Origin: Combretum micranthum
Taxonomy: Eukaryota > Streptophyta > Magnoliopsida > Myrtales > Combretaceae
NCBI GenBank assembly: GCA_024138025.1
Contig: JAMXBD010002475.1
Span: 124,001 to 188,000, forward strand
DNA length: 64,000 nt
Direction: 5' to 3'
Shown: in pieces, positions 1 to 13,012 of the stretch
Numbering within the stretch: position 1 is the stretch's first letter
How the letters are laid out: every line of letters begins with the position of its first letter
Made by a program: the position numbers and the translations under genes
The notes under the pieces: model-generated
What the model was told of the DNA's origin: nothing
The model's database searches: none
The model's input: the letters and a program-made list of their open reading frames with translations, nothing else

Positions 1-845
1 TAAAGTCAAGATATGAAAATTTATTTGTAAATCACGTTTTAAACACGTTTTATCAAGTTTCAGTGTTATTGCTAATTCGTGTTTTTAAAGCAGGAAATAG
101 CATTTTTTTTTTTTTTACACCCATATTGTGATTACTTTTGAGGATACGTCACTGTTCTAGTTTGGATTTTGCATTTTACATGCCTTGGGACCCACGTCTG
201 CATTTTTCTCCTAGAATTGACAAGTCAGGCTACATTATTTTCCTCAGAATCACAGTACCTCTTTTGCCTAGCAAGTCACACTACCTTTTTCATTTTACTC
301 AGTCTCGTGGTACATTTTTCGTCCATTCATTTTTCATTTTACTTGACAAATCATATTACTTTTTCATCTTGCTCAGTCTGATTTGATTGGATGGACCCAT
401 TCATTTTTATTTTAGATGGAGTTTATTTAAATAGAAATCGCATGTTCTTATCACAGTATGTGAATAGCACATATAAAGTCTTCTATCTTGTGGCCAAAAA
501 AAAAAAAAAAAAATCTAGTATCTTATTTTTTAAACATAATTTTGATGTTATATTTTAATAATTAATTTTAATCCAACTTTACTTATGTAATTAACTTCAA
601 TTAGGGTCATAGACAAAAAATAATTCTATTGATTAAGCAATCCATAGCATAACAAGTTAACAATCCCACGTTAAAAATTTATATATTGGTAAAAAAATTA
701 TATATTGAGTTAAACTAATAGTGAATAACTATTCCTACCAAGCCACCAACTCTCTATAAATGCCATAGTTGAGACCATGCGATAAAGTTCATACATGGTC
801 TTAAATCTTAATTCTCTCCAAGCATAATATTACGCCATTTTCCAA
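1..845. repeat. Duplicated intergenic segment, copy 1
   Basis: This stretch matches 13013-14815 in the same order and orientation, from the taaagtcaagatatg start through the gaccatgcgataaag and ctccaagcataatatta blocks. It carries no convincing coding sequence; the short open frames near 138-386 are low-complexity. A TATA-like tataaatg lies at 755-762 and is lost in copy 2 (tacaaatg), but no gene follows it. The copy may continue upstream of the window. It holds the uninterrupted site cattttac at 291-298, where copy 2 has a 1-kb insertion. Confidence 0.8.
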
Positions 846-2214
846 TATCTAGAATACGATGGGAATCTTAGGATTTTTTTTTTTTTTCTCGAAGCCTATG
901 ATTACTTTAGATAGAAGGAGTTCAATTCCGTTTACTTACGTCAACTCACCGTATATATTATTATACTCCATAAGGACATCATGACAGTTGTTGCCTGTCA
1001 AGCATTTTTCAATTATTTTTTGACAAGGAAATGCCCAGGTGAGATACAGCTACAAACGCCGGCTGAAAATAAATCGAGTCAGCACTTTCATATTTATTTA
1101 AGTTTGATTTATAAATAATTAAATCAAACTTGAAGTTGAGTTCGAATTTTAATGTTCAGTTTAATTAACTTATAAAGATAATTGAGTTCTATCAAGATCA
1201 ATTTAAGCATAAATAATAATCAAATTCAAATCAAGTTTAATATTAATATTATTTTAATTAAAATTTTTATTTTTTTAATAAATCAAGTATAAAAAAACTT
1301 AATTGAATCCATTTTAAGATTATATAATATTACTTCAAGTCGAACTTAAACTCAAAATTTTAAGTTTTATCAAACTCAAACGGAGATCGAATTATGAAAT
1401 TTTTTAATCAAACTTAAATTTGAGCTTAGTGCCGTATCATTTTGTCTTCATTCGTATGTTGCATACAGGAGTTTATTCACCCTTGAATAATTCAGGAAAA
1501 TATTCTTCAAACAACAATTGTGTGTATATATATATATATATATATATTATTGACATGGACGTATGAAGACAAATAATTTTGGGTTGATGAGGTTCAGAAC
1601 CGCCACCATCAGAAGTCCTCATGATATGAATTGATTATCAATATTATACGTTGACGGTATTCTTATCCTTGTTAAGGAATTATAAATAATATATTTTATG
1701 CTTCCTAACATCTCTTATTGATTTTTTTTTTTTTTTTTTTTGCGTCTTAGACATCTGTACTAGTATTTTGTCCCTAATAAACAATATAGATAATCAGGTA
1801 CGGCCTTTTAGATGTGAAATGCTTTGTTAAGCTTCCAACATCAAACAAGAGAACAAATGGCCACTAGAATTCGATCCATCAAACCATTGAATTTAAATAC
1901 AATAAAACTATGAGTCAAAAGCACTTATTAAAAAATTAGCGACCCTAGACACTTTCATTTCCGCAGCGTCCTTGAAATCACTATCGCCGTGTAGGGCATA
2001 CTTGCCCTAAATTAAATATTCCTCGCAGAAACCTTGCCTAAACGCCCCCGCTAATTAATGCCTTCTTCTTCGATGGGTAAAATGACAATTTCGTAGGGCT
2101 CTTTGACGCCGAAAAAAATATTTTAGGAAATAGATTATGTCATTACGGGTAGTATTTTTCATTACATTACCCAAGTTATTATAATATTATGTTTAAGACA
2201 ACCATAAATTAATA
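846..2214. other. Intergenic, AT-rich, no gene seen
   Basis: No coding signal. It contains a (TA)n microsatellite at about 1518-1548 and a stretch at 1061-1440 rich in aatcaaactt/aagtttgatt words of both orientations. Its last part, around gagcttagtgccgtatcat, resembles 15440-15475, so it is probably another dispersed repeat. The block at 1930-2110 is slightly richer in GC but has no open frame. Confidence 0.5.
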
Positions 2215-2400
2215 CAATTTTTAATAGTAATCTTATATGTAAGATGATCCTGTTAGTCAATCATCTAATATTTAAAATAAATAGAGTAATTAGAATATGA
2301 TCTATTTTAATAGTCCAATCATGATTAGGTATAGTATGAATCATTAGATAGTAACGAGACTAATCCTATTAAAATTAGTAGTGAGACCATAGAATTTCAG
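2215..2400 (-). repeat. Short dispersed MITE-like repeat, member 1
   Basis: Reverse-complemented, this matches 20785-20950 and 47170-47330. Shared blocks include cactatctaatgactcata, ccatgattg and ttttaatggttaga with substitutions. About 160-185 bp, non-coding and AT-rich. The family was recognised only by comparison within the window, and the ends are not precise. Confidence 0.55.
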
Positions 2401-2578
2401 TATACATAGTCAATTGAATGGAAATTATTTGTAAACTTAGAGGCATCCTAATCTACCAATTTATTTTTGGTACCTTAATATGGTATTTTAGTCACGTTTG
2501 GAATGTTTCTAGATTGATGAGTTTATTCCATGGTAGGATCTTTCTAGATAGCATATGATAGAGAATTATATGATAACA

Positions 2579-3063
2579 CGTTAAATCCAAATTAACCTTT
2601 TGTGAAAATCATCACATATAAAACCTTAGATAGTTCATGTTTAATCATTAAGAATTAAACAATAGATAAGCAGAAGCGTATCTGAATCCATAGCAATCAA
2701 TAATTTTAGAGTCTTACGGTTGGCCTTCTAGATCAACATTTTTTCCTTGAAAGATCTCTTTTGTTTTCTCTCTGTACTCTCTAATGATGGGATTCAGAAG
2801 AAACCAAAAAAATTATTATGACCTAAGGATCATAACCACTATTTATAGAGAAACTCATGTTATCTTTTGGTATTTCTATTTTAGCCCATCATAAAAATAG
2901 AAATTACCCATAAGGTCTTTAAATATAAAGGGTCATACCCTATTAGATACATTAAAGCCCAATTACCTAAATCCTATTGATCACTTTTAATTGAGCTTAA
3001 CTTAGTATGATAGCTTGTAACATATAATTGTTAAAAGGCCAACGTTGGATTAAGGATCCAATA
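2579..3063 (-). mobile_element. RT1 3' LTR (Ty1/copia)
   Basis: It is nearly the same as the right-hand LTR at 8981-11037 once the nested insertion there is removed. In element orientation it runs from tattggatcc (TG start mutated to TA) to ggatttaacg (CA end mutated). A polypurine tract lies immediately beside it. The flanks taaca and ttacc do not form a clear target duplication, so the element is old or rearranged. Confidence 0.85.
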
Positions 3064-3077
3064 ATCTGCCACTTGGA
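3064..3077 (-). promoter_or_regulatory. RT1 polypurine tract
   Basis: On the minus strand the bases next to the 3' LTR read ccaagtggcagat, a one-base variant of the usual copia aagtgggagat tract that primes plus-strand synthesis. Confidence 0.65.
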
Positions 3078-6000
3078 CTATATGTGTAACCTTATAATTA
3101 TGTTTTGCCAAAACAACCATATGAGCTCAAATTTGCTATCATGACCAAAATGTACCTATAACCAATCCAGTCCATCAACCATATCAACATAGGATCAAAG
3201 CCGTATTCGTTACATTTATCGTAACTCATCCCATCAATGGTCACAATGTTGACATAATTGAATGACATGGATCATGATATGGATGTGTAGCAAGGAAATT
3301 CCATGCAATGTGATCTTAATATGTTTATCTCCTACTAGTTTAACATAAACCTTAGTGAGATCAAACCATAAACCAAAATCAGAGTGTAAATAAACAAAAT
3401 ACTTTATTTCTGCAGAAAATATCCTTAAAAAACATGACAAACTGAAACAACTAATTAAAGTTTATCTATGACATAAAAGCATTCAAAATAACAAACTCCC
3501 ACTAAAACTGAATATCACTTAAGGACACGACACCCATATGAGCAGTGTGCTCATGAAACACCTTGGGTTGCACTCCTTTAATAAGTAGATCCGCAATCAT
3601 AGAGTTTGTTCCTATATGTTTTTATAGACAATTGTCCACTCTGAACTCTTTCTTTTACAACTAGGAACTTGATGTCTATATGCTTTGATTTTGTCGAGCT
3701 CCTGTTGTTGTTGGAATATAGAACTATTGACTTATTGTCACAAAATAACTTAAGTGGTCTATTAACATTATCCACAATGTGCAGCCCTGTGACAAAATTC
3801 CACAACCATATTCCATGATTGGACGCCTCATAACATGCTACAAACTCTGCTTCCATAGTAGAAGAGGCAACAAGAGATTGTTTTACACTCTTCCAAGAGA
3901 TAGCTCCTCCAGCTAGCAGATAGATGTAGCTGATGTAGATTTCATACTATCTTGGCATCCAGCAAAATCAGAATCAGTATACCCAATGATCTCATCTGAT
4001 CTGACTTCCAATAAGTGAGCATGTAATCTTTTGTTCTTGTAAGTATCGCAAGACTCATTTGGCTGCTTTCCAATGGTCTAATCCTGATTACTTAAGTATC
4101 TGCCCAACATTCCTGTAATGTACGCAATATCTGATGCGTACAAACCTGAGCATACATTAGACTCCCTACCTAATGATGCATAAGGAATCTTTTGCATTTC
4201 TTTTCCTCAAAATCATTCTTAGGGCACTGATTGAGACTAAATTTGTCTCCTTAGCCACTGGGGTATCACTTGGTCTACAATCTTGCATGCCATACCTTTT
4301 GAGTACCTTTTCGATATAGCTCTTTTGTGATAATCTGAGAATACCCTGAGAATCTCGGTGTATTTGTATTCCTAACACAAAAGAGGCATCACCAAGATCT
4401 TTCATCTCAAAATTCTTAGCTAGAAATCTCTTGGTTTCGTGCAATAAGCCTATATCGTTGTGGCAAGCAAAATATCATCAACATATAAGACCAAGAAAAT
4501 GTGCTTGCTCCCACAGAACTTATGGTATATACAATCATCGACAAATTCATCTCAAAACCGAATGAGATGATCACTTGATGAAATTTGAAACCATTGTCGA
4601 GATGCTTGCTTAAGTCCATAGATGGATTTCTTAAGTTTACAAACCATATTCTTTGGATCTTCCAACACAAAGTTTTCTGTTGTACCATATAGATCGTCTC
4701 ATCAATGTCACCATTGAGGAAGGCGGTCTTTACATCCATCTGATGTAACTCAAGATCAAAATATGCCACTAGTGCCATTATAATCCTAAAAGAGTCTTTC
4801 GAAGAAACCATGAGAAAGTCTCTTTAGTCGATGCCTTTTTTCTGTGTAAAGCCTTTTGCAACAAAACGAGCCTTGTACCTCTCCACATTGCCTTTCGAAT
4901 CCCTTTTGGTCTTAAATATCCATTTGCAACCAATGGGCTTCGTACCTTCTAGCAATGGGACAAGATCCCAAACATCATTGTCCTTCATAGACTTTATCTC
5001 TTCATTCATGGCATCAATCCACTTTTGAGAGTTAGAAATTTCAATGGCTTGATGGAAGTTGATTGGATCATCTTCCATCATTCCAATGTCAACTTCATGT
5101 TTTTGAAGAAATACGATGTAATCATCTGGTACCACACTTCTTTTTTGTCTAGTGAATCTCCTTAATGGCATAGGTTCTTGAGGTAGTAGAGTTTGTTCTT
5201 CTGGAACAGTCCCTTGAATGGGATCTCCACCATTGTCTAGGTTTATTATGTCTTGAGCAAAGTCAGGAACAAAATCTTGAGCAAATTCAATAACACATGT
5301 GGGAATATCAACATATTCCTCTTCAAAAACAATGTCTTTAACCATATCTCCCTCCGAAAACTCGACATCCTCAAAGAATCGAGCATTTCCCGACTTAAAT
5401 ATTGACTTGGTTGTGGGATCATAAAACTTGTAATCCCTTGATCTTTCGGAGTACCCAACAAAATAGCAACTCACTGTTCTTGAGTCCAGTTTCTTTTCAC
5501 TAGGTCTATAAGGTCGTGCCTCAGTTGGACATCCCCACACATGTAAATGATTTAGACTAGGCTTCTTACCCGTCCAAAGCTCATAAGGGTTTTATTGGTT
5601 GCTTTAGTTGGAACCTTATTAAGGATATATGCTGCAGTCTTAAGTGCTTCTCCCCATAGTGATTTTGGTGAGCTGGAGTGACAAATCATACTCCTCACCA
5701 TATCCTTAAGCGTCCTATTTCGTCTCTTAGCAACACCATTCATAGTGGGTGAACCTCACATGGTATACTATGGGACGATACCGCATTCCTTTAGGAAGTT
5801 AGTAAAAGATCCTGGACATTGTTCACCTAAACCATCATCTTTGCTGTAGTATTCGCCACCACAATCAGATCTTATGCTTTTAATCCTTTTGTTGAGTTAG
5901 TTATCAACTTCAACCTTATAATTTTTTAACATGTCCAAAGACTCTGACTTTTCAAGAATGAGATATAGATAGCCATATCGTGAGAAATCATCTATGAACG

Positions 6001-6350
6001 TTATGAAATACTGTTGACCATTCTAAGCAACTGTAGGGAATGGCCCACAAATATCTGTATGTATAAGTTCTAAGACGTCTAAAGTCCTGCTGGCTTCAAA
6101 TATCCTTTTATTGGTTTGTTTCCTCTTTATACAGTTAATACAATCATTAAAATTTTTAAAATCTAAGGGGTTTAGAATTTCATCCGACACAAGTCTCTCC
6201 ATTCTCCGTTTGGAGATATGACCTAATCTCTTGTGCCATAATATTGTTGAATTCTCATTGTTTAATTTTCTCTTTGTTCCTCATGTACTTATTTGCAAGG
6301 ATTCACTAAATGAAGCAATAATATCAATCAAGTAAAGATTATCATAAACA

Positions 6351-6538
6351 GATAAAGAACCAGATCCAACCAATTTTGAATCATGAAACAAACTAAATTT
6401 CTTATTTCTAAATGAACAAGAATAACTAGATTTGTCCAAAGCAAAACAGAAATCAAATTCCGTTAAATGACGTACAATAAATGTTTCATCAAGATCCAAA
6501 TAAAATCCAATCTTTAATAATAATCTAAATTTTAATTG
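6351..6538 (-). repeat. RT1 pre-integrase segment, source arm of inverted duplication
   Basis: It encodes, on the minus strand, the in-place copia pre-integrase stretch with FALDKSSYSCSFRNKKF and LFHDSKLVGSGSLS. The reverse complement is repeated at 6869-7049, making inverted arms about 330 bp apart. Confidence 0.85.
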
Positions 6539-6868
6539 CTTCAACTTGAACTGTCTGTGTCGCCTACATCGATGTATCTTTCACCATCACTTGGTTTTCA
6601 GCAATGGAGGCAACTCTGCATAGACACATTGATGTGAGTTGTTGTACTATAATCTATCCACCAAGTGTATAGGTACCGAAGTTAATTTAACCTCAGAACA
6701 AACCAAATTAAGAAGCACCCTTTCTTTGCACGCCAAGTATGATAATTGGTGTATTGCTTCTTGTAATGTTCTACAGCTCCATAGAAGTGACAACCATTAC
6801 CATTCGATGCATCCAATTTCTTTGGTTGTTTCTTCTGAGGCACTATATTTGCAGCTTCTTTATCCATT

Positions 6869-7049
6869 TTAGATTATTATTAAAGACTGGATTTTATTTG
6901 GATCTTGATGAAACATTTATTGTATCGTCATTTAGACGAAATTTGATTTTTGTTTTTGCTTTGGACAAATCTAGTTATTCTTGTTCATTTGGAAATAACA
7001 AATTTAATTTGTTTCATGATTCAAAATTAGTTGGATCTGGTTCTTTATC
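6869..7049 (+). repeat. Inverted copy of the RT1 pre-integrase segment
   Basis: The plus strand here encodes FALDKSSYSCSFGNNKF and LFHDSKLVGSGSLS, the same segment as 6538-6351 but flipped. It lies between two pieces of gag: KRKRDKE ends just above it and DKEAANIVPQKKQPK resumes just below, so the inserted copy is flanked by the same DKE codons. The plus-strand open frame over it is a by-product and not a gene. Confidence 0.85.
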
Positions 7050-7677
7050 CCTTTTCCTTTTGTTATCTTTGTTCTTATTTTTAGGGGTGGAGGCTAGGTG
7101 AGCACTATCAATCTTATCTTGCTTTAGCCTTTCTTCTTCTTGAACACAATGTGAGATGAGCTCATTTAGAGACCAAGTCTCTTTCTGATAGTTATAGCTC
7201 ACCTTAAACTGGCTAAACTGTGCTAGAAGAGAAATCAAAACCAAATGCACTAGCAAGTCCTCTATGAGGTCGAGCTTAAGTGCTCTTCATTTGGAAGCAA
7301 GATGAGATATCTCCATGATGTAATCCCTAATATTGCCTTTACCCTTATATTTCATTGGATTAGGCTTGCTAGGAGTGTACTAATTTCTACCTTTTCATTC
7401 TTGTCAAACCTTTTCTCAATTTCATCAAAGAACTCCTTAGCCTTAATTATTTTATCAGAAATTATGACTCTGAATGCTTTGGAATGGCTTTCTTCATGAT
7501 CATCATACACATGCGATTTGATTTCTCCCACTTTTCCATCTCCCTCTTGTCATTAGAGATACTCTTATCAGTAAGAGGTAAAGGAGAATCAATCCTTAAC
7601 GCATGGTTGAGATCCATGACTCCGAGTACTATCAAGAGATTCTCTTTCCATGACTTAAAGTTAGTGCCATTAAGCAT

Positions 7678-8960
7678 AGGAATGGAATTGATATTGGCAG
7701 TAATATTAGTAGGATTATTTATAGCTCAACGAGAACAACAAAACAAATAAAGAAGCTCACATAAATCTTAAAACAAAATGATAATTCAAATAAAGTTAAA
7801 TCCCATCTCAAGATACCAGGCAGCCCATCAATATTTCATCTTTGGACAAAACATTAACTACTAAGTGGTATCTTGGTGTAGTAATCAAATACTGACAATA
7901 AGAACATATCAAACAATAAACCTTTCTTTGGGCCGATTTATTATTCACATGTAAAACCAAATAACCGTCACGCATTTATTACTACAGGTGCACTTGCAAT
8001 TCTATTAAACATTAACCTTTCTTTGGGACGGTCAAATATTCATATAAGTTGCAAGCACACAATCTTTTATATTTTAAAACAAATTAATTTCCACAAGAGG
8101 GACCACTTTGGCGGTATGTTGTTCCAATTAATTCATCTCAAAATATATATAAATATACCAATATTCCAATTTAAAATTATATCAAACTTTGGGTCAAAGT
8201 CATAATTAATCAACTTTAATTTTGACCAAAACTTATTGGGTTTAATAACCCATAAGTATAAATTGACAAAAAATTAATTAAAATAACGTCGAACACGGAA
8301 AACTTAAAAGTCAATCCATTGAATTAACATATACGCAGTACAAGGAATTCATATTATAGAAATAATTAAAATAACCTAATTTTCGGATGAATCCGCATAA
8401 ATTTCAACATAAAACATCATGAGTAGTAATCCATATAAAGGAATCATATGTTCATTCATAATTTGCGAATTTCATTGTATTTGAAGCCGACACAGTGATT
8501 TTATTCCGATAACATATTAAATTATGATTAAGAAAACAAAGGAACATGATGGACGAATTCACAACTTATCAATTCATGGAATCGACATCATCAACGAGAT
8601 TCATGTCGGATATCAAAATCCATAAATCAATATAAGTATATGTACACTTGTACAGTATCAATGGCAAGAATCTGAATAAACAAAAAACCGAAGCCCCAAA
8701 AGAAGTTCGAGATTTATCAATAGATGATTTCATAAATAAACAAAATCTCGATGGAAAACATGTATTCCGTCGACTTGACATTATATAAGGATTTAGAATA
8801 AGGGAGATGAAATTCCAATAGAGATGCATGTGATTTCATATTTGATCTTGACGGTAACTGAATTCCGATAAATATAAAATAAACCTTTTATATTTATTCC
8901 TTAAAACCCTAACAAGCAACACTCTCTATAAATTACGAAAATAATTCCTAATGATCAAAC
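7678..8960 (-). other. RT1 5' untranslated leader
   Basis: About 1.28 kb between the primer-binding site and the first gag codons, AT-rich and without a convincing frame. It is long for a copia leader, so it may include unrecognised insertions. Confidence 0.5.
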
Positions 8961-8966
8961 ATGTAT

Positions 8967-8978
8967 GCTTTGATACCA
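8967..8978 (-). promoter_or_regulatory. RT1 primer-binding site, tRNA-iMet type
   Basis: The minus strand reads tggtatcaaagc two bases inside the LTR end, matching (with one change) the tggtatcagagc that pairs with the 3' end of initiator methionine tRNA. Confidence 0.8.
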
Positions 8979-8980
8979 GT

Positions 8981-11037
8981 TGTTAAATCCAAATTAACTT
9001 TTTTATGAAAACCATCACATATAAAACCCTAGATCGTTCATGTTTAATCATAAAGAATTAAACAATAGATAAGCAGAAGCGTACATGAATCCATAGCAAT
9101 CAATAATTTTAGAGTCTTGCGGTTGGCCTTCTAGATCAACACATTTTCCTTGAGAGATCCCTTTTGTTCTCTCTCCGTACTCTCTAATGATGGGATTTAG
9201 AAAAGACTAGAAAAATTATATGTGTGACCTAGGAACCATAACCACTATTTATAGAGATAACTCCATGTTATCTTTTGGTATTTCTATTTTAACCCATCAT
9301 AAAAATAGAAATTACCCATAAGGTCTCTACATATAAAAGGCCATACCCTATTAGATACATTAAAGCTTGTGTTGGTCCCGAAAAGATAACCAAAAGGGGG
9401 GGTAAATTGGTTATAAAACTTATTTTTCAAAATTTAAACAAACTCCACACTACTTGATTATAATGGATTTAAAACTTACTTGAAACAATAATCTAAACAA
9501 ATTAATGCTTTATGAAAAATTTGGATAAAAAATAAAGACTACACTTTCAAACTTGTAAACCTTCTGGTTAACTCTCTAAGTAGAAAAATGTTAACAATTT
9601 ACTCTCTGAGTAACCTTCTGAGCAAATAACTATATATATAATGAACTTTCTGATTAACCTTCTGAGCAAACAAAACATAAACAATCAATACTCAAAATAA
9701 AAGAGATAAGGAGAAGAGATTGCAAATCGATGTATAAAGGTTCCGCCTTGTGCATCAATCCTCTCTTCCAGCTCCAAGCCAGGGTCCCGGTACTCCTCAC
9801 CGGTGTGTTCCACTATCCAATCAATTCAATGAAGTTACAAGAGTATTTGCCAATTCTTTGGCTACAATTCACTTAGCTTGATTCTCACATACAATCAATC
9901 AACTAAGCCTACTTGTAACTCTCAACTCACAAAAGTAAAAGCAAATCAAGAGGAATAAAAATTTGAGTTTTCTCAATTTTTCGCACAGTGAACATTAAAA
10001 AAAAAAGACAGATTTTGAGCGCTTTTATCTTTCTAAAATTTTTTGTGTTGTTTCTAAGTTGTTCTCCAATAGTGTTCTGTCCTTCTGCCTCGATTCTTTC
10101 ACTTTTTTATTTCGAATTGCTGCAACGGTTAGAAGACACAATTGGATTAATTCGTCCAGATTTTGTGCGCGTAGGAGTTATTCTTTAATTCCGCAAAATC
10201 TGCTCCCAGTTTATTTGACTCAATTTGAATTCGAATATTTGAATTCATCTTCATAATCTAGAATCTGATAATATCTTGCAACTGATAAGCTTATCTTCAA
10301 ACTGAAAAATCGGATTCAATCTCAACTGTGTTGATCCACTGCTCATAATTTACTGTTCATGCTCATCCTCCACTTTACGTGATCTGATTTGGACATAAAC
10401 CATAATTTTCTGTCCTTATAAATTCTTCAAACAAACTTTTTCCTAAAATATATTTTACTTTAGATAAAATAAAAATCAGTTTGAGCTTGTCGAAATTAGC
10501 TTGATAATTTTTATAAAAAAATTTCGTGTTCCTTGAAGCAAGTTAAAAAATCTAGAAAGAACCCTGTGGATTTAATCCAACTTTGTGGAACACATTGAGT
10601 ATAACACCCAATTTATACTCAACATTTGGAGCTAGGTCTTAAAAAAACTGAATCGTGTTTGAAAACATTTGATTTTGTGTTATACATGTTCCTTCTGAGT
10701 TTCCTTCTAAGTATTGAATTTCAACACTGCATGTCTTCTATACACCTTCTGAGTTACCTTCTTATGTATGATTTAGCTTAAAATAAAATTATTTATCCTT
10801 CTGATAAACTTTCTGAAATGATTCTTTATTACTAAAAATCATTGCTGCACATTTCAACAAATTATATTAGAAACATTTAACTCTTTTTGTTATCATCAAA
10901 ATCATCTCTTGAGAGACATCAACAGCTTGAATACCTAAATCCTATTGATCACTTTTAATTAAGCTTAACTTAATATGAGAGTCCGTAACATATAATTATT
11001 TCACATATAAGACTAACGTTGGATTAAGGATCCAACA
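8981..11037 (-). mobile_element. RT1 5' LTR, split by a nested solo LTR
   Basis: The LTR occupies 8981-9369 and resumes at 10930-11037, about 497 bp in all against 485 bp for the left LTR. It runs tgttaaatcc to ggatccaaca on the plus strand, so canonical TG...CA ends survive here. It contains a reverse-orientation TATA region (ctatttatag at 9245-9254). Confidence 0.85.
9370..10924 (-). mobile_element. Solo LTR, 1.56 kb, nested in RT1
   Basis: It begins tgttggtcccg and ends acatcaaca, and is flanked by a perfect 5-bp duplication gcttg (9365-9369 and 10925-10929). The interrupted RT1 LTR continues on both sides. In reverse orientation it starts tgttgatgtctctc and ends near ttcgggaccaaca. That, the length, and the ccaatttaccccccc box near the 3' end resemble long LTRs of the SIRE/Maximus copia lineage; the assignment is from memory. 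No internal region is present, as expected after LTR-LTR recombination. Confidence 0.85.
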
Positions 11038-13012
11038 TTACCAAGTTGTCCAAATAAAAATTACATAAATACAAATTATATAATAATTACCAAAAATACT
11101 AATGTAAAATCATATATAGTGCATGTGATTCATGTATAAATAGATGTGACTTAGATATTTTTATATGAGTTACAAGTAGTATGTGAGGTTCATGCTTGTA
11201 CATGAGTCATATATAATGCGTGTGATTCATGTACAAATACATTAGTTGTATTTATTACATGAGATTTAGTGTTAGTATTTTGATAAATTATTTTTGTATA
11301 ATTTGTATTCCACTCGTTATATTGTGAATTTCTTTTTTTTTTTTTGTATTATTTTTCTATTATGGATAGTTATTCACAATGTCGTAATGGAGTCAAATCT
11401 AATTAAACGAATCATTCAATTTTGGAGATTAGAACTCTTTAGTTCGCTAGATGTCATGCACTCTTACTTGGGACTACGGATAAGGTCACCCAATTTAATC
11501 ATTGCCAAATTGATCATTTGCGCTTCCACTTAGAGGGTCACGCGGAGTTGCTTGCCAGCACCAAAACAATTGTAACGGAATACGTCAATTCAATTTTATT
11601 TAATCAACCCATTTCAAAAGGCTAAAAGGCACGATTAAAAATTTTATTCCGTAGACCCGTGCTGTTTGTAGTACTTTTTGAAAAACAGTGTTTTATACAA
11701 ACAGTAGATATTAAACTTTTATTATATTTGTACGTTATATATATTAGCGAATAATAGCACTCGTACTATGTTTGTAGAAAAAAAAATTAAAATAAATTAT
11801 TGGCTGGCTGACCATCAAATAAAATAAGTATTGCTATTTTTATTACATAATTTGTTTGCCCTTATTTTATTATACTATTTTTTAACACTAAAAAAGGAGA
11901 TTTGATTAATAATAATAGGTAACAAGTAATATGTAATATCTAATAAATATTTTTGGAAATGCATTAATTTGGCATGGTATCGTCCCTCAAAACGCAAGAA
12001 GGAGACAAGAATAGCAAACAACAGTGCTTTGGAGCATGTATTATTCTAGATCTTCAGTGGTAAGAGCAACATATTCAGATAATTAAGTTTAGGATTTCAA
12101 TAAAATGCTTTTCTAAGTAAATGATTGTATTTATATAATTTCATATACATAAATATATATATATATATTTACACTAGTAAACACTGCCTATAGACATCTC
12201 TTTGGCTTAGATCAAATCAAGACTCAGCCTAGACCCGCCAAGTTTTGGTCCTCATTTCATGGACCCTTAACCACCTCGTGTAGATAGTAAGGCAAGTTCA
12301 ATCAGCAGGTTATGAAGATTTGGACTCATCCCTTTGTTAAAAAAAAAAAATTTAAAGAAGAAAAAGCTTTAAATAAAAATAGTAAAATTTTAAACCTTAA
12401 ATATATAAAATAGCCTAGGAATATACTAGTTTTTAATCTTTATTCATTTAATACTGTCAAGTGTAGTTATTTATATACAAGTAGTAGATTTATGATTCTT
12501 TTCTTTGTACAATTCTATATAAATAATGAGACATAGTTTTGAACTATATTTATTAATGTGTTGTTTTCAATAACACATTAAATATGTGAATAGATAATTA
12601 ATGATTTCTTGGTATAAAATAGTCAAAACATTAAATGTTATTTATCTTTTTTAGCTTTCCTACTATTTTGTATTCTATATTTATTTTTATTTTTTTTTTA
12701 TTTTGATGATAATTAATAAGGTGGACAACGACAGGTCTAGAAGTTGGGTTGGACTCAGTGTGGCCGAGTCAGGTTGGATTCTAGTTCAGACCCGACTAGA
12801 GGAGATATCTAACTGCACATATATTACATATGCACATCAAATAAGTAAAAAATAACAGTTTTTTGAAAATATTTTAGTTCCTCCCAATATAACAATAACA
12901 AACTTCTATAATTAAGTAAAGGATGAAAGACATGTGTACCCTTGATAGAAAAAATAATTATCAATATAAAATTGATATAAAAAAATTACCAAAATATATA
13001 TTAAAATTGTTT
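11038..13012. other. Intergenic, no gene seen; short tandem repeat
   Basis: AT-rich and non-coding. A roughly 97-bp unit occurs twice at about 11108-11245, each copy with a gtgattcatgta block. Segments at 12180-12310 and 12720-12810 are richer in GC (gacccg words) and may be old LTR or transposon remnants, but nothing in them can be named. Confidence 0.45.

Larger units (their letters stand above)
3578..7677 (-). pseudogene. RT1 gag-pol, degenerate Ty1/copia polyprotein
   Basis: In minus-strand order the parts are: gag N-terminus at about 7677-7462 (start LNGTNFKSWKENL), more gag with a basic KNKNKDNKRKRDKE stretch at 7256-7050, a damaged zinc knuckle near 6790 (CHFYGAVEHYKKQY, two Cys lost), pre-integrase at 6544-6281, broken integrase at about 6270-5540 ([13 protein letters not shown]), integrase C-terminus plus start of reverse transcriptase at 5540-4824 (CYFVGYSERSRDYKFYDP; YKARFVAKGFTQ), RT at 4811-4166 (QMDVKTAFLNGDI) and RNase H at 3856-3578 (MEAEFVACYEA; KSKHIDIKF). 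The order IN before RT defines copia. Several stops and frame changes make it non-functional. An inverted copy of its pre-integrase segment is inserted at 6869-7049. Confidence 0.9.

Noticed and set aside
138..386. Two overlapping plus-strand open frames
   Set aside because: Low-complexity Phe/Leu/Ser-rich translations of T-rich DNA, overlapping in different frames. The same DNA is repeated at 13150-13320 and 14349-14440 without keeping the frame.
1518..1548. Alternating TA run as an origin or attachment site
   Set aside because: Simple (TA)n microsatellite; similar runs occur near 21500, 48340 and 51885.
6739..7101. Plus-strand open frame of 120 codons
   Set aside because: It reads through the inverted copy of the RT1 pre-integrase segment plus antisense gag, so it is not an independent gene.
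9988..10256. Small hydrophobic proteins on the plus strand
   Set aside because: They fall within the solo LTR; two overlapping frames without conservation.
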